DNA of 64,000 nt from the NCBI RefSeq assembly GCF_007859855.1, contig NZ_SJPK01000013.1, forward strand, positions 61,409 through 125,408, read 5' to 3'. Origin of the DNA: Allorhodopirellula solitaria (GTDB taxonomy: Bacteria; Planctomycetota; Planctomycetia; Pirellulales; Pirellulaceae). Made by a program: the position numbers and the translations under genes. Below are positions 47,601 through 55,800 of this stretch, piece after piece (position 1 is the first letter of the stretch; each line of letters begins with the position of its first letter). A model generated the notes under the pieces. The model saw only the letters and a program-made list of their open reading frames with translations. It had not been told where the DNA came from and did no database searches.

Positions 47601-48106
47601 TTGGGCAAAGCTCCATCCATGCACACAATCGTTTCAAATTCATCCGCCGCAGTGGCCGTGATCGACGACCGCTGATCCAAGCGAACGCATTCAGCGTAAT
47701 AATCGCAAAGACGCCGAAACGTCGACCAACGCGATCCAGTTCGATTGATGCGGCGGGAATCGCGGTTTGCTGCATTCCTCTCAGGTTGATCCCGCTGATC
47801 AGCACGTCGTGGGACGTCTATTGAGGTGGTTGGTTGCCGGGCAACTTCGGGCAAGCTCGCAGGAATGGTTGGACTGACGGCGGCCGTCACGTTGCCACCC
47901 AGAACCGCACGCGAATTGGCGGCCAACCACTTGCCACCTCGGAATGTGACTTGGCCTTTTACCTGGAGGTCCAACAGGCATTGATTGACTTCACTCGGCC
48001 GAACTCTTAGTGACCTCGCCAGTTCCCTCGCCGTCATTCCAACAGAACGCCCGCTCAATCGTCGCAGAACTTGCTGCCCGTCTACCGATGAGTTTTCGTT
48101 CGTCAC
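44618..48106 (-). CDS. UPF1-like SF1 helicase with C-terminal DUF559/Vsr-like nuclease
   Basis: 1162 residues. N-terminal winged-helix (residues 9-60: QQVLRRLSGRSVGMTARELARSLRVRPSEVNQCL). SF1 UPF1-type helicase: VVGPPGTGKSRVVAAVLAQ (motif I, about 412), VIDEASQCDIASV (II), IVGDPMQLSH (III), VTPFRQQANRLRDAI (IV), TADGFQGDERDTVLFSLV (V) and FNVAVSRAKHLLHVFGD (VI). The C-terminus is a restriction-endonuclease-like domain, YLDFALFTERMKLDVEVDGETYHRS and FRVSEDIRRDQALIAGGWTILRFW-type, as in DUF559/Vsr. First gene of the operon; 136 bases separate it from the coiled-coil gene. Confidence 0.88.
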   Translation of the reverse strand: MTNENSSVDGQQVLRRLSGRSVGMTARELARSLRVRPSEVNQCLLDLQVKGQVTFRGGKWLAANSRAVLGGNVTAAVSPTIPASLPEVARQPTTSIDVPRRADQRDQPERNAANRDSRRINRTGSRWSTFRRLCDYYAECVRLDQRSSITATAADEFETIVCMDGALPNASQLQIRTRESWHKWVRKVTEDDYVFVGYPLQRYRWRNTQEEKDVDFVSPVFVLPCRTQLRGTDLELESVGPVRINEGWLERRLKNVDERRTFLELCGVDSASDDGINSTTWSECARLLNHFYPDWQVETLDPNRISSSPSLASLQKDGIYNRAGLIIPKKWKFTGGLYRELLKLANETPDDQLDQSALRHFFPHQPASPKQSNGEQENHSNHSPEVVGAQVLKLNHEQMVASCAAAVHDLSIVVGPPGTGKSRVVAAVLAQQALLNRSALVASRNHQALEAVVPRVNAITEPWPIMLRLARPWGAPADTSMQAAIGQLVSSDLTGDRDHLDNVRDALARRILVHAEASEVVSQVGELRETLRKRSFDLDEAIQQVPAPHRDTAILGHTELPDTTRIETAIKRLLDPEPFRWSIRWLWHRFLKKKRLQSGLITAASIDGEMKRVFDKSGKLPGMSRDITPEAVLFARQVLQFWKPIADASSAACLVQDLRDQLDQLPATDEACRREYEAACEVAKLSAESFLELARQSGSEITDEERSLLANILATIENRSGLDTEADHRRWSEAMRKAFPVFLKHFPLAATTNLSIRRDINLQPAVFELLVIDEASQCDIASVIPLMFRAKRAMIVGDPMQLSHVTSLSSATDRHLRRQFGVDDIELERFSYRTSSMFHLANTSPKVGSRVSLRQHHRCHPSIAAYCSETFYKGSWTVLTEDTGKQGIQWTDVADDSKPAPGGGAISHQQILKICDEVKRLQESGYQGSLGVVTPFRQQANRLRDAIYQAIPHDFVVTSRLLVDTADGFQGDERDTVLFSLVGGEKLTEGSTRFLAGGPNRFNVAVSRAKHLLHVFGDSTWARNCDIRHIRTLAEFCDRETVEKSKSITAGYRIDLVGPVWEPALADAMTKAGLEYHQQYPASGRYLDFALFTERMKLDVEVDGETYHRSGSGNRVSEDIRRDQALIAGGWTILRFWVYELREDMDRCVEKIRQTIEGGSAA

Positions 48107-48201
48107 TTTGCGTGGCTGTTCCCCGTAAGATCATGTCATTTTCATTAATTCTACCGCAGACCCAGCAGACTTGGCAGCATAGGTTTGACTCACCAGCGAA
48201 A

Positions 48202-48237
48202 AACGCCCGCAGTGGATTGCTCCGCTGCGGGCGTTTG
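48202..48237 (-). terminator. Terminator of the SPFH gene
   Basis: A 16-bp hairpin (48202-48217 with 48222-48237, TTGC loop) bordered by A's that give TTTTTC on the minus strand. It lies 22 bases past the SPFH stop and closes that transcript, so the helicase operon starting at 48106 must have its own promoter in 48107-48201. Confidence 0.8.
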
Positions 48238-48259
48238 GAATTTCAACATCGTGTTGCGA

Positions 48260-49360
48260 CTACAGCAAGTTCACGACGCGGTCGGCGAGGCCTTTCTCGC
48301 CGAGCACGATGTTCATGTTGCCGGCTAAAGCGATCTTTTCGAGTACTTCCAACTCTCGGAGTCGCATCAGCGTTGGGTTGTCGGCCAATAGCTTTGCCGT
48401 ATTGGCTTGGCTACGCATGGCCGCCGTTTCTTCGCGACGTGAGATCAAGTTGGCTTCGGCCGCTTTCTTAGCTTCGGTCACCTTGTTCATCAGGTCCTTC
48501 ATGTCGCCTGGTAGGATCACATCGCGGATACCCACCGACGCGACTTCCAGACCCAACGATGATGCTCGGTCGCGGATGCTTGCTTCGAGTTCCTCAACCA
48601 AATCATCCTTGCCGGCCAAGAATGCATCCAAATCCCGAGCACCAATCGCACCTCGCAACGCCAACTGCGTTTCGCGGTACAACGATTGACGCACATCGGT
48701 CGATGCGCTGATGGCGCGACGAGCGTCCTTCACCACATAGGTGATGATGGCGTTCATTCGCAGCGTCACCTTGTCGGCCGTCATGATTTCCTGACCACTG
48801 ACATCGACTTGTGATTCTCGCAAGTCGAGTTCAACGACACGAGCGTCGGCAGCGTCCTTCCAGAACGCGTACAGACCGGGTGCCAACTCGTCGGCAAAAC
48901 GTCCGTCCAGGAACAGAACGCCGACATGATCACGCTGGACCTTGCAGACGTCCAAGAACCGAACGGCATCGCTGCCGCGAACGATCGACGCAAGGTCCTT
49001 GTGTTGCAAACGAGCGTCCTCGATCGTCACGACTTCGACTCGCACATCGCGGACGCCGATCCAGTAGGCGTATAGCCCAGGACCGAGCACGCGACTGAAT
49101 CGACCGTCGATCCACACGAGTGCCCGCTGGTCGTCCTTCAAGTCGACGACTTCCGCCTTGCCGGCAAGAACACCCGACTTCACGATCACGTCGAGCTGTT
49201 CGCTGTCGATCCAAGGATCACGCTTGCTGGCCACGTCTACGCGGACCTTGCCGAATCGTGTGAACATAAAGTGCTTTCCAGGAGCGACCAATCCCACGAA
49301 CTCACCATCGCGGAACTTCAGACCGACTTCGTAGCTGCGAATGTGAATCTTCTTGAACAT
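48260..49360 (-). CDS. SPFH/slipin-type membrane-scaffold protein
   Basis: 366 residues. The N-terminus shows three successive segments of the same form: GLKFRDGEFVGLVAPGKHFMF, ALVWIDGRFSRVLGPGLYAYW and GVLFLDGRFADELAPGLYAFW. The SPFH/band-7 domain proper follows (LDLRESQVDVSGQEIMTADKVTLRMNAIITYVV..LRGAIGARDLDAFLAGKDDL..SLGLEVASVGIRDVILPGDM), then a coiled coil. Slipins organise membrane microdomains. No membrane anchor is seen at the N-terminus. Monocistronic, flanked by a terminator on its 3' side. Confidence 0.85.
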   Translation of the reverse strand: MFKKIHIRSYEVGLKFRDGEFVGLVAPGKHFMFTRFGKVRVDVASKRDPWIDSEQLDVIVKSGVLAGKAEVVDLKDDQRALVWIDGRFSRVLGPGLYAYWIGVRDVRVEVVTIEDARLQHKDLASIVRGSDAVRFLDVCKVQRDHVGVLFLDGRFADELAPGLYAFWKDAADARVVELDLRESQVDVSGQEIMTADKVTLRMNAIITYVVKDARRAISASTDVRQSLYRETQLALRGAIGARDLDAFLAGKDDLVEELEASIRDRASSLGLEVASVGIRDVILPGDMKDLMNKVTEAKKAAEANLISRREETAAMRSQANTAKLLADNPTLMRLRELEVLEKIALAGNMNIVLGEKGLADRVVNLL

Positions 49361-49782
49361 GATGAAGTCGAACTCCTACCTAAGACAGCGAGCATGATTG
49401 CCGGCTCGCTCGCGGCGTTTTGTATAGTTTTGATTGCGAGAAGGAGGCCTTTGGGCAGACGATTGTTCGCCCGAATCACACAAAACGTTCGCGGAAGTTC
49501 ACTCAGGCCATTCGGTCGTGAACGGCGTCAGCTGAATCGGACCGTACGACACCGCGTCATCCAAAGATAACGCAGAGCTCGCAACGATCGTTTTCAGCAT
49601 GTTCTGTTCACGCCCCGACAGTCCGTCTGTGAACCTGCAAGGCGACGTTCGATGTTGCCGACGACAGCGGTTGAGCATTCACTCGCCCATCGTCACCGGC
49701 CGATTCAGCGAGGCAACCGAATGCCCGCCAGCTTCAATTGGGACACTCTCGTGTCCAGAGCCTCGGTGATTAGCCAAGGCGG

Positions 49783-49843
49783 CTTTGCGTGACGGGAGTC
49801 GAACCCGTGACCGTCAGAGTTGCAATCTGATGCTCTACCCACT
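49783..49843 (-). tRNA. 5'-truncated tRNA-Cys(GCA)-like sequence
   Basis: On the minus strand: D-arm remnant AGTGGGTAGAGCA, anticodon arm TCAGA-TTGCAAC-TCTGA (anticodon GCA, T33), five-base variable loop, T-arm ACGGG-TTCGACT-CCCGT (49792-49808), and 3' acceptor CACGCAA. The matching 5' acceptor (TTGCGTG) and first D-stem strand are absent; sequence diverges just 5' of AGTGGGT. It cannot fold as a functional tRNA. It is probably an attachment-site remnant or a broken tRNA. Confidence 0.6.
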
Positions 49844-50006
49844 TCGACCGATGTTCGTTTTAGAACCCGTCCACGGAACACGGAGCATCAAACGCCCGAA
49901 AGCGTGAAAGCCCGCGCCGCCGGAACCCCACCAGTCGATCGCAAGTATGGAGACCATCCATAGCCACCAAGGGTTCGCGATACGCCACGATTGATTCTCG
50001 AACAAG

Positions 50007-50044
50007 AAAACGCCCGCGGAAGATTGCTCCACCGCGGGCATTTT
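50007..50044 (-). terminator. Terminator of tuf
   Basis: AAAACGCCCGCGG (50007-50019) pairs with CCGCGGGCATTTT (50032-50044) with one mismatch; bordered by A's on the + strand (TTTT on the minus). It follows the tuf stop (50057) at 12 bases and resembles the SPFH terminator in sequence (CGCCCGC...GATTGCTCC...GCGGG). Confidence 0.8.
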
Positions 50045-50056
50045 GCGTTTGATTAG

Positions 50057-51253
50057 CTAGGCGACGACTTTCGTGACGACACCCGATCCGACGGTTTTGC
50101 CGCCTTCTCGAATGGCGAAGTGGTCGCCGTCGCTGATGGCGATCGGTTGCTTCAAGGCGATGCTCAAGCGAACGCCGTCACCGGGCATCGCCATCTGCAC
50201 GCCGTCCATCACCGATGCACTGCCGGTCACGTTCGTGGTTCGGAAGAAAAACTGAGGTGCATAGCCGTCAAAGAACGGCGTGTGGCGGCCTCCTTCTTCT
50301 TTCTTCAACACGTAGACTTCCGCCTCGAAGTTTCGATGCGGAGTCACGCTGCCGGCTTTCGCCAAGACTTGTCCCTTCGCAATCGCCGTGTGCGTGGTCT
50401 TGCGAAGCAACACGCCGACGTTGTCACCGGCATTGCCAGCTTCCAACATGTCGCCGAACGATTCGACTTGCGTGATCACGTCACTTCCGATCTCACTAGA
50501 CAAACCAACGATCTCAATCCGGTCACCTGCTCGCACAACGCCTTGCTCGATCTTGCCCGTCACGACCGTGCCGCGGCCGGCGATCGAGTAGACGTTCTCA
50601 ATCGGCATCAAGAACGGCTTGTCGATCAATCGCAACGGATCGGGAATCGAACTGTCGAGTGTATCAAGCAGTTGCTCGATGCACGCGATCGTTTCGGGGT
50701 TGGTGGGATCGTCATGAGCTTGCTTCGCGGATCCGCGAATGAGGGGAACCTCGTCGCCGGGGTATCCGTACTCGCTGAGCAGTTCACGCAAGTCCATTTC
50801 GACCAAGTCCAGCAATTCAGCGTCCTCGACCAGGTCGCACTTGTTCATGAACACGACCAAGTGCGGTACGCCAACCTGACGAGCCAACAGCAAGTGTTCG
50901 CGAGTTTGCGGCATCGGACCATCGGCAGCCGACACCAACAACACCGCGCCGTCCATCTGGGCGGCACCAGTGATCATGTTCTTGATGTAGTCGGCATGAC
51001 CGGGACAGTCGATGTGGGCGTATCGACGGCCGGCGGTTTCGTACTTCACGTGCGAGGCGATCACGGTAACGGTCTTGTTCTTGTCGCGAACAATGCCCCC
51101 CTTGGCGATCGACTCGTAAGACTTGTACTTAGCCAGACCCTTTTCGGCTTGAACACGCAGGATCGCGGACGTTAGTGTCGTCTTGCCGTGGTCGATGTGA
51201 CCGATCGTGCCAACGTTGACCGATGTCTTTTGCGTCATTTCGTTTTGAAACAT
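50057..51253 (-). CDS. tuf: Elongation factor Tu
   Basis: 398 residues from ATG 51253, behind AAAAAGGAG; an internal ATG (51238) also begins a typical start. GTPase motifs: [14 protein letters not shown] (G1), [12 protein letters not shown] (G3), MNKCDLVE (G4), and RGSAKQ (G5-like). Domains 2 and 3 are normal ([47 protein letters not shown]). The switch I segment reads [21 protein letters not shown] rather than the usual ARGITINTAHVEY. From memory, planctomycete EF-Tu shares such a form, so this is probably the lineage's normal factor. Function: delivery of aminoacyl-tRNA to ribosomes. Confidence 0.92.
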   Translation of the reverse strand: MFQNEMTQKTSVNVGTIGHIDHGKTTLTSAILRVQAEKGLAKYKSYESIAKGGIVRDKNKTVTVIASHVKYETAGRRYAHIDCPGHADYIKNMITGAAQMDGAVLLVSAADGPMPQTREHLLLARQVGVPHLVVFMNKCDLVEDAELLDLVEMDLRELLSEYGYPGDEVPLIRGSAKQAHDDPTNPETIACIEQLLDTLDSSIPDPLRLIDKPFLMPIENVYSIAGRGTVVTGKIEQGVVRAGDRIEIVGLSSEIGSDVITQVESFGDMLEAGNAGDNVGVLLRKTTHTAIAKGQVLAKAGSVTPHRNFEAEVYVLKKEEGGRHTPFFDGYAPQFFFRTTNVTGSASVMDGVQMAMPGDGVRLSIALKQPIAISDGDHFAIREGGKTVGSGVVTKVVA

Positions 51254-51404
51254 AGCTCGCAAACTCCTTTTTCAAAGGAAGCGTTTCGCACCGATCGCCA
51301 GCGGTGGAGGTGAGCAGCCTCCATCGCCTTTTCGCTCGCATGAGCGCCAAATGACCGGGAACGAAGAAACAGTAAAATGCCATCAATCGAAAACCAATCA
51401 TCCA

Positions 51405-51443
51405 CAAAAAAAAGCCCGCCAAGTATTTCACCGGGCGGGCTTT
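51405..51443 (-). terminator. Orphan terminator upstream of tuf
   Basis: AAAGCCCGCC (51411-51420) pairs with GGCGGGCTTT (51434-51443), with A-run 51406-51413 giving a T-run on the minus strand. It would end a minus-strand gene lying above 51443; only a broken coding remnant (51620-51960) is there now. Confidence 0.7.
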
Positions 51444-51619
51444 GTGGATCGTTTCGGAATCAACCTTCACTCACGACACACCATCCCCGCCTCGCCCTCG
51501 AAGGACGAGTCGATTGTTGAAGCTGTGAATGAAGTGAAAGTGGTCATCTTGTTTTCCAGAATTGACGGACTGGTGCAAAGACACTTTGCTGCCGGCGAGG
51601 TTCGCTTGATTCGATCGTT

Positions 51620-51960
51620 CTAGTCCGACGTTGAACCACTATCGGAACTGACCGGATAGATAACGGGATCGGGCAGCTTCTCGGAATAGTGCTCACCGGG
51701 GTGGCCTGGCGAGAGATTGTCGGGGGCGGAGTAGCCAGGCGGAACGTAGATACGGATGGTCCGGCAGCAGCCGCCGCCAAACGTGAATCGAGGGATAGGC
51801 TTCGATAACGGGCGGCTTTTCGCGGACCGGCGGCCACGGGAAATCCTCGGGCCACCCTTCGGGACGTGAGCCGAGATCATCACTCGATCCGCCGTCGTCG
51901 GTCGGACTGCCTTCGGGAATGTTCGGTAACTCAGGATCGCCACGTCGTATCGGCTTACAC
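51620..51960 (-). pseudogene. Degraded coding remnant, unknown family
   Basis: On the minus strand one frame reads RRGDPELPNIPEGSPTDDGG, SDDLGSRPEGWPEDFPWPPVREKPPVIEAYPSI, and another takes over with FGGGCCRTIRIYVPPGYSAPDN and HPGEHYSEKLPDPVIYPVSSDSGSTSD before a stop at 51620. Proline/acidic composition and good codon use on both sides of the shift suggest one original gene with a frameshift near 51790. It might be the 3' end of an Rhs-type gene, whose other fragment lies at 52572-53429 on the same strand, but no family is recognised. Confidence 0.4.
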
Positions 51961-52281
51961 CGAGATCACAGTGAGAATGATGGTCGCCCGGCTACAAAAA
52001 CTGTTTACTAAGATGCAGGTTCAGCACTCTACTGGACCGGGCTTTTCTACGCTCAAACCGCCACAAATGCGGGATCGAGTCCTTCGCCTGTGAGCCACGA
52101 AATGGGCTCAAACAAACTCTACACGATGGAAATAATGGGTTCCCATCAAAGGCATATCGGAAGCCACTCTCGTAACTCGTTACCTTGCAATGGTTTGCGG
52201 AATTCACTTTGAAAGTTGAATTCAAGTTAGTGGTGTCTTCGACTAACACGGATTCAATCTTTGAAAGAATTTGGAAAGGTT

Positions 52282-52330
52282 TCGGTCCTCGGAACCGAGG
52301 GCTACAGGTTCGAATCCTGTCGTGTACTCC
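52282..52330 (+). tRNA. tRNA-like 3' half (possible attachment-site remnant)
   Basis: A stem-loop TCGGT-CCTCGGA-ACCGA (52282-52298), variable GGGCT, a clean T-arm ACAGG-TTCGAAT-CCTGT (52304-52320) and a 7-base acceptor 3' strand CGTGTAC with discriminator T. Upstream there is no D-arm or matching GTACACG, and position 33 is C, so this is not a working tRNA. Reading the loop gives TCG. It probably marks a site where an element integrated or was excised. Confidence 0.4.
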
Positions 52331-52571
52331 TTCTGACTCATGACATGCTCCGTCATGAGTCGCCAAGTCCTGACTATTTAAGGACTCATGAACGTAGCGA
52401 AGCAGGCCAATACCAGCATCCTTTTGGTGGCTTCATTTCGGTATCCGACTCCAATGCTCCGCGAACGAAGCCGCTGCCGATGAATCCGGCGCCGCCGGTA
52501 ACAAGACTCGTTTTCATTCGTTCTTCAGTAGTGGATCTTACTGGCTGCTCTTGATGGTGCTCCTTTAGCTT

Positions 52572-53429
52572 TTATCCAGTCGGTTTTTCTGCATCGTCAC
52601 AATGTCGCCGCGTCGACTGTAAACTCGTTGATGGTGAAACCTGCTGGATCATCCGCCCCTGACTGTCATAGCTGTATGTCCATAAGTCGTAGTGGGGCCC
52701 ACTCGCACCCGCTCCAGACGCCGGAATTGTGTGATAATTCCGCATTGAGGAGACGAGACAACCATCTGTATACTGCCAGCTGGTCCAACGGGTGAACGAG
52801 GCCTGTGAGAATGTATCGGTCGGCTGCAAGCGACCCGAGGTTGATCCGCGAGGCACTTGGATCTGTTCCAGAATATTCCCGCGTGCGTCCCGCTGCTGGA
52901 TGTTGACCGGGTTGATCAGCGTGTAGGCGTAAGCGGGGCCGATTCCGGTGGCGTAGCCGCTGGCGGTCCAGGTCGCGTGCTCGGCATCTTTGTAAATGGT
53001 CCAGTCGGCGCGGCGCACTACAGTGGCCACGCCTCCGATGTCGATGGTGTGAACAGGGCCTAGTTGCTGGGTGGTTCGTCCCCGAGAGTCGATCTCGTAA
53101 TCGAAGATCAAGTGCTTGCCACCACGGTTCGGCGTGCTCCAGCCCGACGGCACGCCAGAGAGCAATGAGGTGTTCGCATCATCGATTTGCTGAAGAATCG
53201 TCCCGAACACCTCGTCGTAAATCATGAGTGTGATGAGGCCGCAGACGTCGATCGCCCACGTGACGTTTCGCTTTTCGTCGTGAATCTGCTGTTGAAAATC
53301 TGTCTTCGCAGCGACGTTGACTACTCGACTCGAAGTTAGAGAACTGCTCGATGGCGACGAACCCGCTGGGCGGCCGCCCGAAGAAGCGTTGGAGTGCGCA
53401 GAATTACCAGTGCCAGCGTTGTCACGCAT
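52572..53429 (-). pseudogene. Partial Rhs/YD-repeat copy
   Basis: 285 residues from ATG 53429, preceded by GGAAGGA. After a short serine-rich start (SSPSSSSLTSS), residues about 41-260 closely match the middle of the large Rhs protein at 59050 (residues about 676-897): LLSGVPSGWSTP, GGKHLIFDYEIDSRGRTTQQLGPVHTID, KDAEHATWTASGYATG, and ILEQIQVPRGSTSGRLQPTDTF. Similarity ends after YDSQGRMIQQVSP; the tail is unrelated. It is in inverted orientation to the full gene and may be a silent cassette or decayed duplicate rather than an expressed protein. Confidence 0.75.
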
Positions 53430-53779
53430 AGATTGCTTCCTTCCGTCACGTGGAAAAGTTGTGAATGAGCACCATTGTTGCGCCACGAGGAGGCAACGTC
53501 AACCGATAAGACGCGAGCAGGGTCGTACCCAGTCCACGAAAGGCGTGAAAGATCAGCGGTGGAATTCGAGCTTGATAGCTTGGTCGGTAGCCCAACGTAA
53601 ACGAGCGCGGTCGCCGTATCTCACGCTTTCAACCGGGGGCTATACCATTTTAAAATTCAATTTCGTGATAACGATTCAGCCAACCCCGATCAGCAACATC
53701 CGCTTCGCTGGAAACGAGAGTGAGGTGAGCGTTCAACCGGTGGCCGATCACCCCAATTGAGACAGGTAGCATTCGTAGA

Positions 53780-54520
53780 TCACGTTGAAAACATAGTCCA
53801 TCGCAATGGCCAGTAGTCCGTCTCGTCCTCTTCGCATGCATCGCTAAAGTTGCGGAGCGGACGGATGACTCGAGACCCACTTTGTTCACCGAGCCACGCT
53901 TGCCACCATGAGAAGGTGGAATTGCTGATGATGAAATCGTCACAACTGGCACCGAGACAAAGTTGTTCGATCGCTGTGAGGCCATCGGCAAAAACGAATC
54001 CGAGTCCATCAAATGCGTGGCGGCAATAATCGAGATCGTCACTGGTTGCGAATACCTCGACGTCATGGTCCAGTGACGACAATGCCTCGAGGTAATAGTC
54101 CTTGCCGAGCTGAAAATATTTCCAGTTATTGACGAAATCACCGCGACGCACTGAAAGCAGTACTCGTCTTCTACGCGATCTTTCAACTCTCGCCGACAAT
54201 GCACGAGAGAGATCGTCAGTGAAACGAAACTGACGCTTCACCAAATCAGTGTTAAAATACTTTTCTGACTGAAAATACCCAATCAAGTCCCAGTTTCCTT
54301 GAGCAACAGGGAGAACGTGGTGCGAGAACTGCCTCTCCACGTAGGTCTTTGCATTCGTGACCGACCCAACTGGAAATGCGGCGGAAAAGTACTGCGCGTA
54401 TGGCCACTCCGGGAACACAACGTCTTGACCGACCGCCGCGCCCACCGAAAGGACCGAAGCTATCTGAAATAATTGATTTCCCAACCTTCCGTGTTGGCCA
54501 AGTCGCGAGAAAGTGATCAT
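53780..54520 (-). CDS. Alpha-1,2-fucosyltransferase-like glycosyltransferase (GT11)
   Basis: 246 residues. GT11 signature: QHGRLGNQLFQIASVLSVG (GxLGNQxFQ), NWDLIGYFQSEKYFN, VLLSVRRGDFVNN (the HxRRGD-like donor motif), DYYLEAL, EVFATSDDLDYC and DFIISNSTFSWWQAWLG. These enzymes transfer fucose from GDP-fucose to galactose. It is a complete, soluble protein. Its start lies 116 bases after the upstream glycosyltransferase stop, so the two may form a polysaccharide or glycan-modification pair. Confidence 0.9.
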   Translation of the reverse strand: MITFSRLGQHGRLGNQLFQIASVLSVGAAVGQDVVFPEWPYAQYFSAAFPVGSVTNAKTYVERQFSHHVLPVAQGNWDLIGYFQSEKYFNTDLVKRQFRFTDDLSRALSARVERSRRRRVLLSVRRGDFVNNWKYFQLGKDYYLEALSSLDHDVEVFATSDDLDYCRHAFDGLGFVFADGLTAIEQLCLGASCDDFIISNSTFSWWQAWLGEQSGSRVIRPLRNFSDACEEDETDYWPLRWTMFST

Positions 54521-54636
54521 TTAATCGTGCTTCGGGACTGGATAGAGAACGGCAATTCAGAGAGCGATGCACACTGCATTTGCTCGCATTGCGGACCGCT
54601 TGCAGCCTTGGTTGATGAATGGAGCGTCTGCAGCGA

Positions 54637-55800
54637 CTACGGAATTTCACGAGCCGAAGACTTTGTGGTTAATTCTTCAATCACGAAATGATACTCCTCT
54701 GCCCTCCATTGACCGTCCTCATCATCGTGGAATAGTGTCTCCACCGGCCAAGCATCCCAGACAAGGCTCAGGACGTTTTCCTTGGACCACTCGTAACGCC
54801 CTCGGTCGCCGTGGGACGCTTGCATTTTGCCATCTGGGTACAGAAAGAGCTTTCCCTCCCAGTCTTTGTGCAAGACAGCAAATGCTCTTGCCTCTCGGTC
54901 TGTTGCCTGCTTTGCTTCGTAGGCCATGAAATCGGATTGCGGTGGGTAGAGATAATTCTCGTGCCGACACCGTTCTGGATGCCACTGGTGATAGAAGCCG
55001 CATCCTTCTTCACGACGAACATTTGCAATTCTGCTTATCTGTTCGTGAAAAATGTCATCCTCGCCGCCCCAGCTTTGGAACTCAGGTATTCCCCCGGACG
55101 CATTGAAAAGCTGTTTCGACAGAAATACATTGCCGAAGCTCGCATCCTCAAGACCAAGCAGCGCACCGCTAATGCTCAGGTAGCGGAAAATAGGAAAGTA
55201 AGCTGAGTTCTGATCGATGGACTCGATTCCAGTACGAATTAGCTGAGGTGTCACAAGCATGTCAGCGTCGAGAAGCAGTAAGCGATCACTGGACGCTCGC
55301 GCTGCGGCGACGTTGAGTCCATGGCCGCGTGAAAAACACTCCTCCAAACAAAAATGGTTCAGTTTCAAGCCGTCTGCCGCGTCAGCAATCCATTGCGAAA
55401 GTGGCCAGTCGTCAGAAGTAAAATCCGCGATCACTAGCTCAACCGTCAATCGGTTTGGCGAGTCCGGTCCGAGCTGCACTGATTCAGGCCAGGTCTTCTC
55501 AAGCTCTTGGACGGCTTCGGCAATTGCCGCTACGCACGTTGGGAACAGCTCTAGAGCGTGACCCTGATGGACGATCCGAGAGCGATTTTTGACGCTGATA
55601 CAGATTGATAGCGCAGGGCGGTTCGCGTGAACCGATGTTCTCGCAGATGACTTCGTCAATCTTGTAACACACTCAGCGTGCGTTGTGATGAGAGACTCGG
55701 TGGCCTGGCGAAGGCACGGATCGACGATGGAGATGGGCCGGATGTCAAATTCCCCAGGTGCCAAATCGAGTGATTTCTTACCTCCATTGATGGACAGCAA
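54637..55800 (-). CDS. Glycosyltransferase family 2 / GT7-like
   Basis: 387 residues from a TTG at 55800. Nucleotide-sugar fold: ALSICISVKNRSRIVHQG, ELVIADFTSDDWPL, FSRGHGLNVAAARASSDRLLLLDADMLV (DxD at LDADM), then FPIFRYLSIS and the GT7-type SWGGEDDIFHEQISRI acceptor segment. It could add galactose or GalNAc. The first residues arise inside the terminal repeat of the adjacent insertion sequence, so the native N-terminus was probably removed by that insertion; residues 1-50 are not conserved. Confidence 0.78.
   Translation of the reverse strand: MLSINGGKKSLDLAPGEFDIRPISIVDPCLRQATESLITTHAECVTRLTKSSARTSVHANRPALSICISVKNRSRIVHQGHALELFPTCVAAIAEAVQELEKTWPESVQLGPDSPNRLTVELVIADFTSDDWPLSQWIADAADGLKLNHFCLEECFSRGHGLNVAAARASSDRLLLLDADMLVTPQLIRTGIESIDQNSAYFPIFRYLSISGALLGLEDASFGNVFLSKQLFNASGGIPEFQSWGGEDDIFHEQISRIANVRREEGCGFYHQWHPERCRHENYLYPPQSDFMAYEAKQATDREARAFAVLHKDWEGKLFLYPDGKMQASHGDRGRYEWSKENVLSLVWDAWPVETLFHDDEDGQWRAEEYHFVIEELTTKSSAREIP

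Noticed and set aside
48260..49360. SPFH protein as sixth member of the McrB-like operon
   Set aside because: A strong hairpin with T-run at 48202-48237 ends its transcript before the helicase gene, so shared transcription is not supported.
49835..50041. 68-codon tryptophan-rich minus-strand frame after tuf
   Set aside because: It includes the tuf terminator and part of the tRNA fragment, and shows no ribosome site or known pattern.
50120..51175. 351-codon + strand open frame antisense to tuf
   Set aside because: Fully inside tuf on the other strand; no family signature; long antisense frames are common in GC-biased codon usage.
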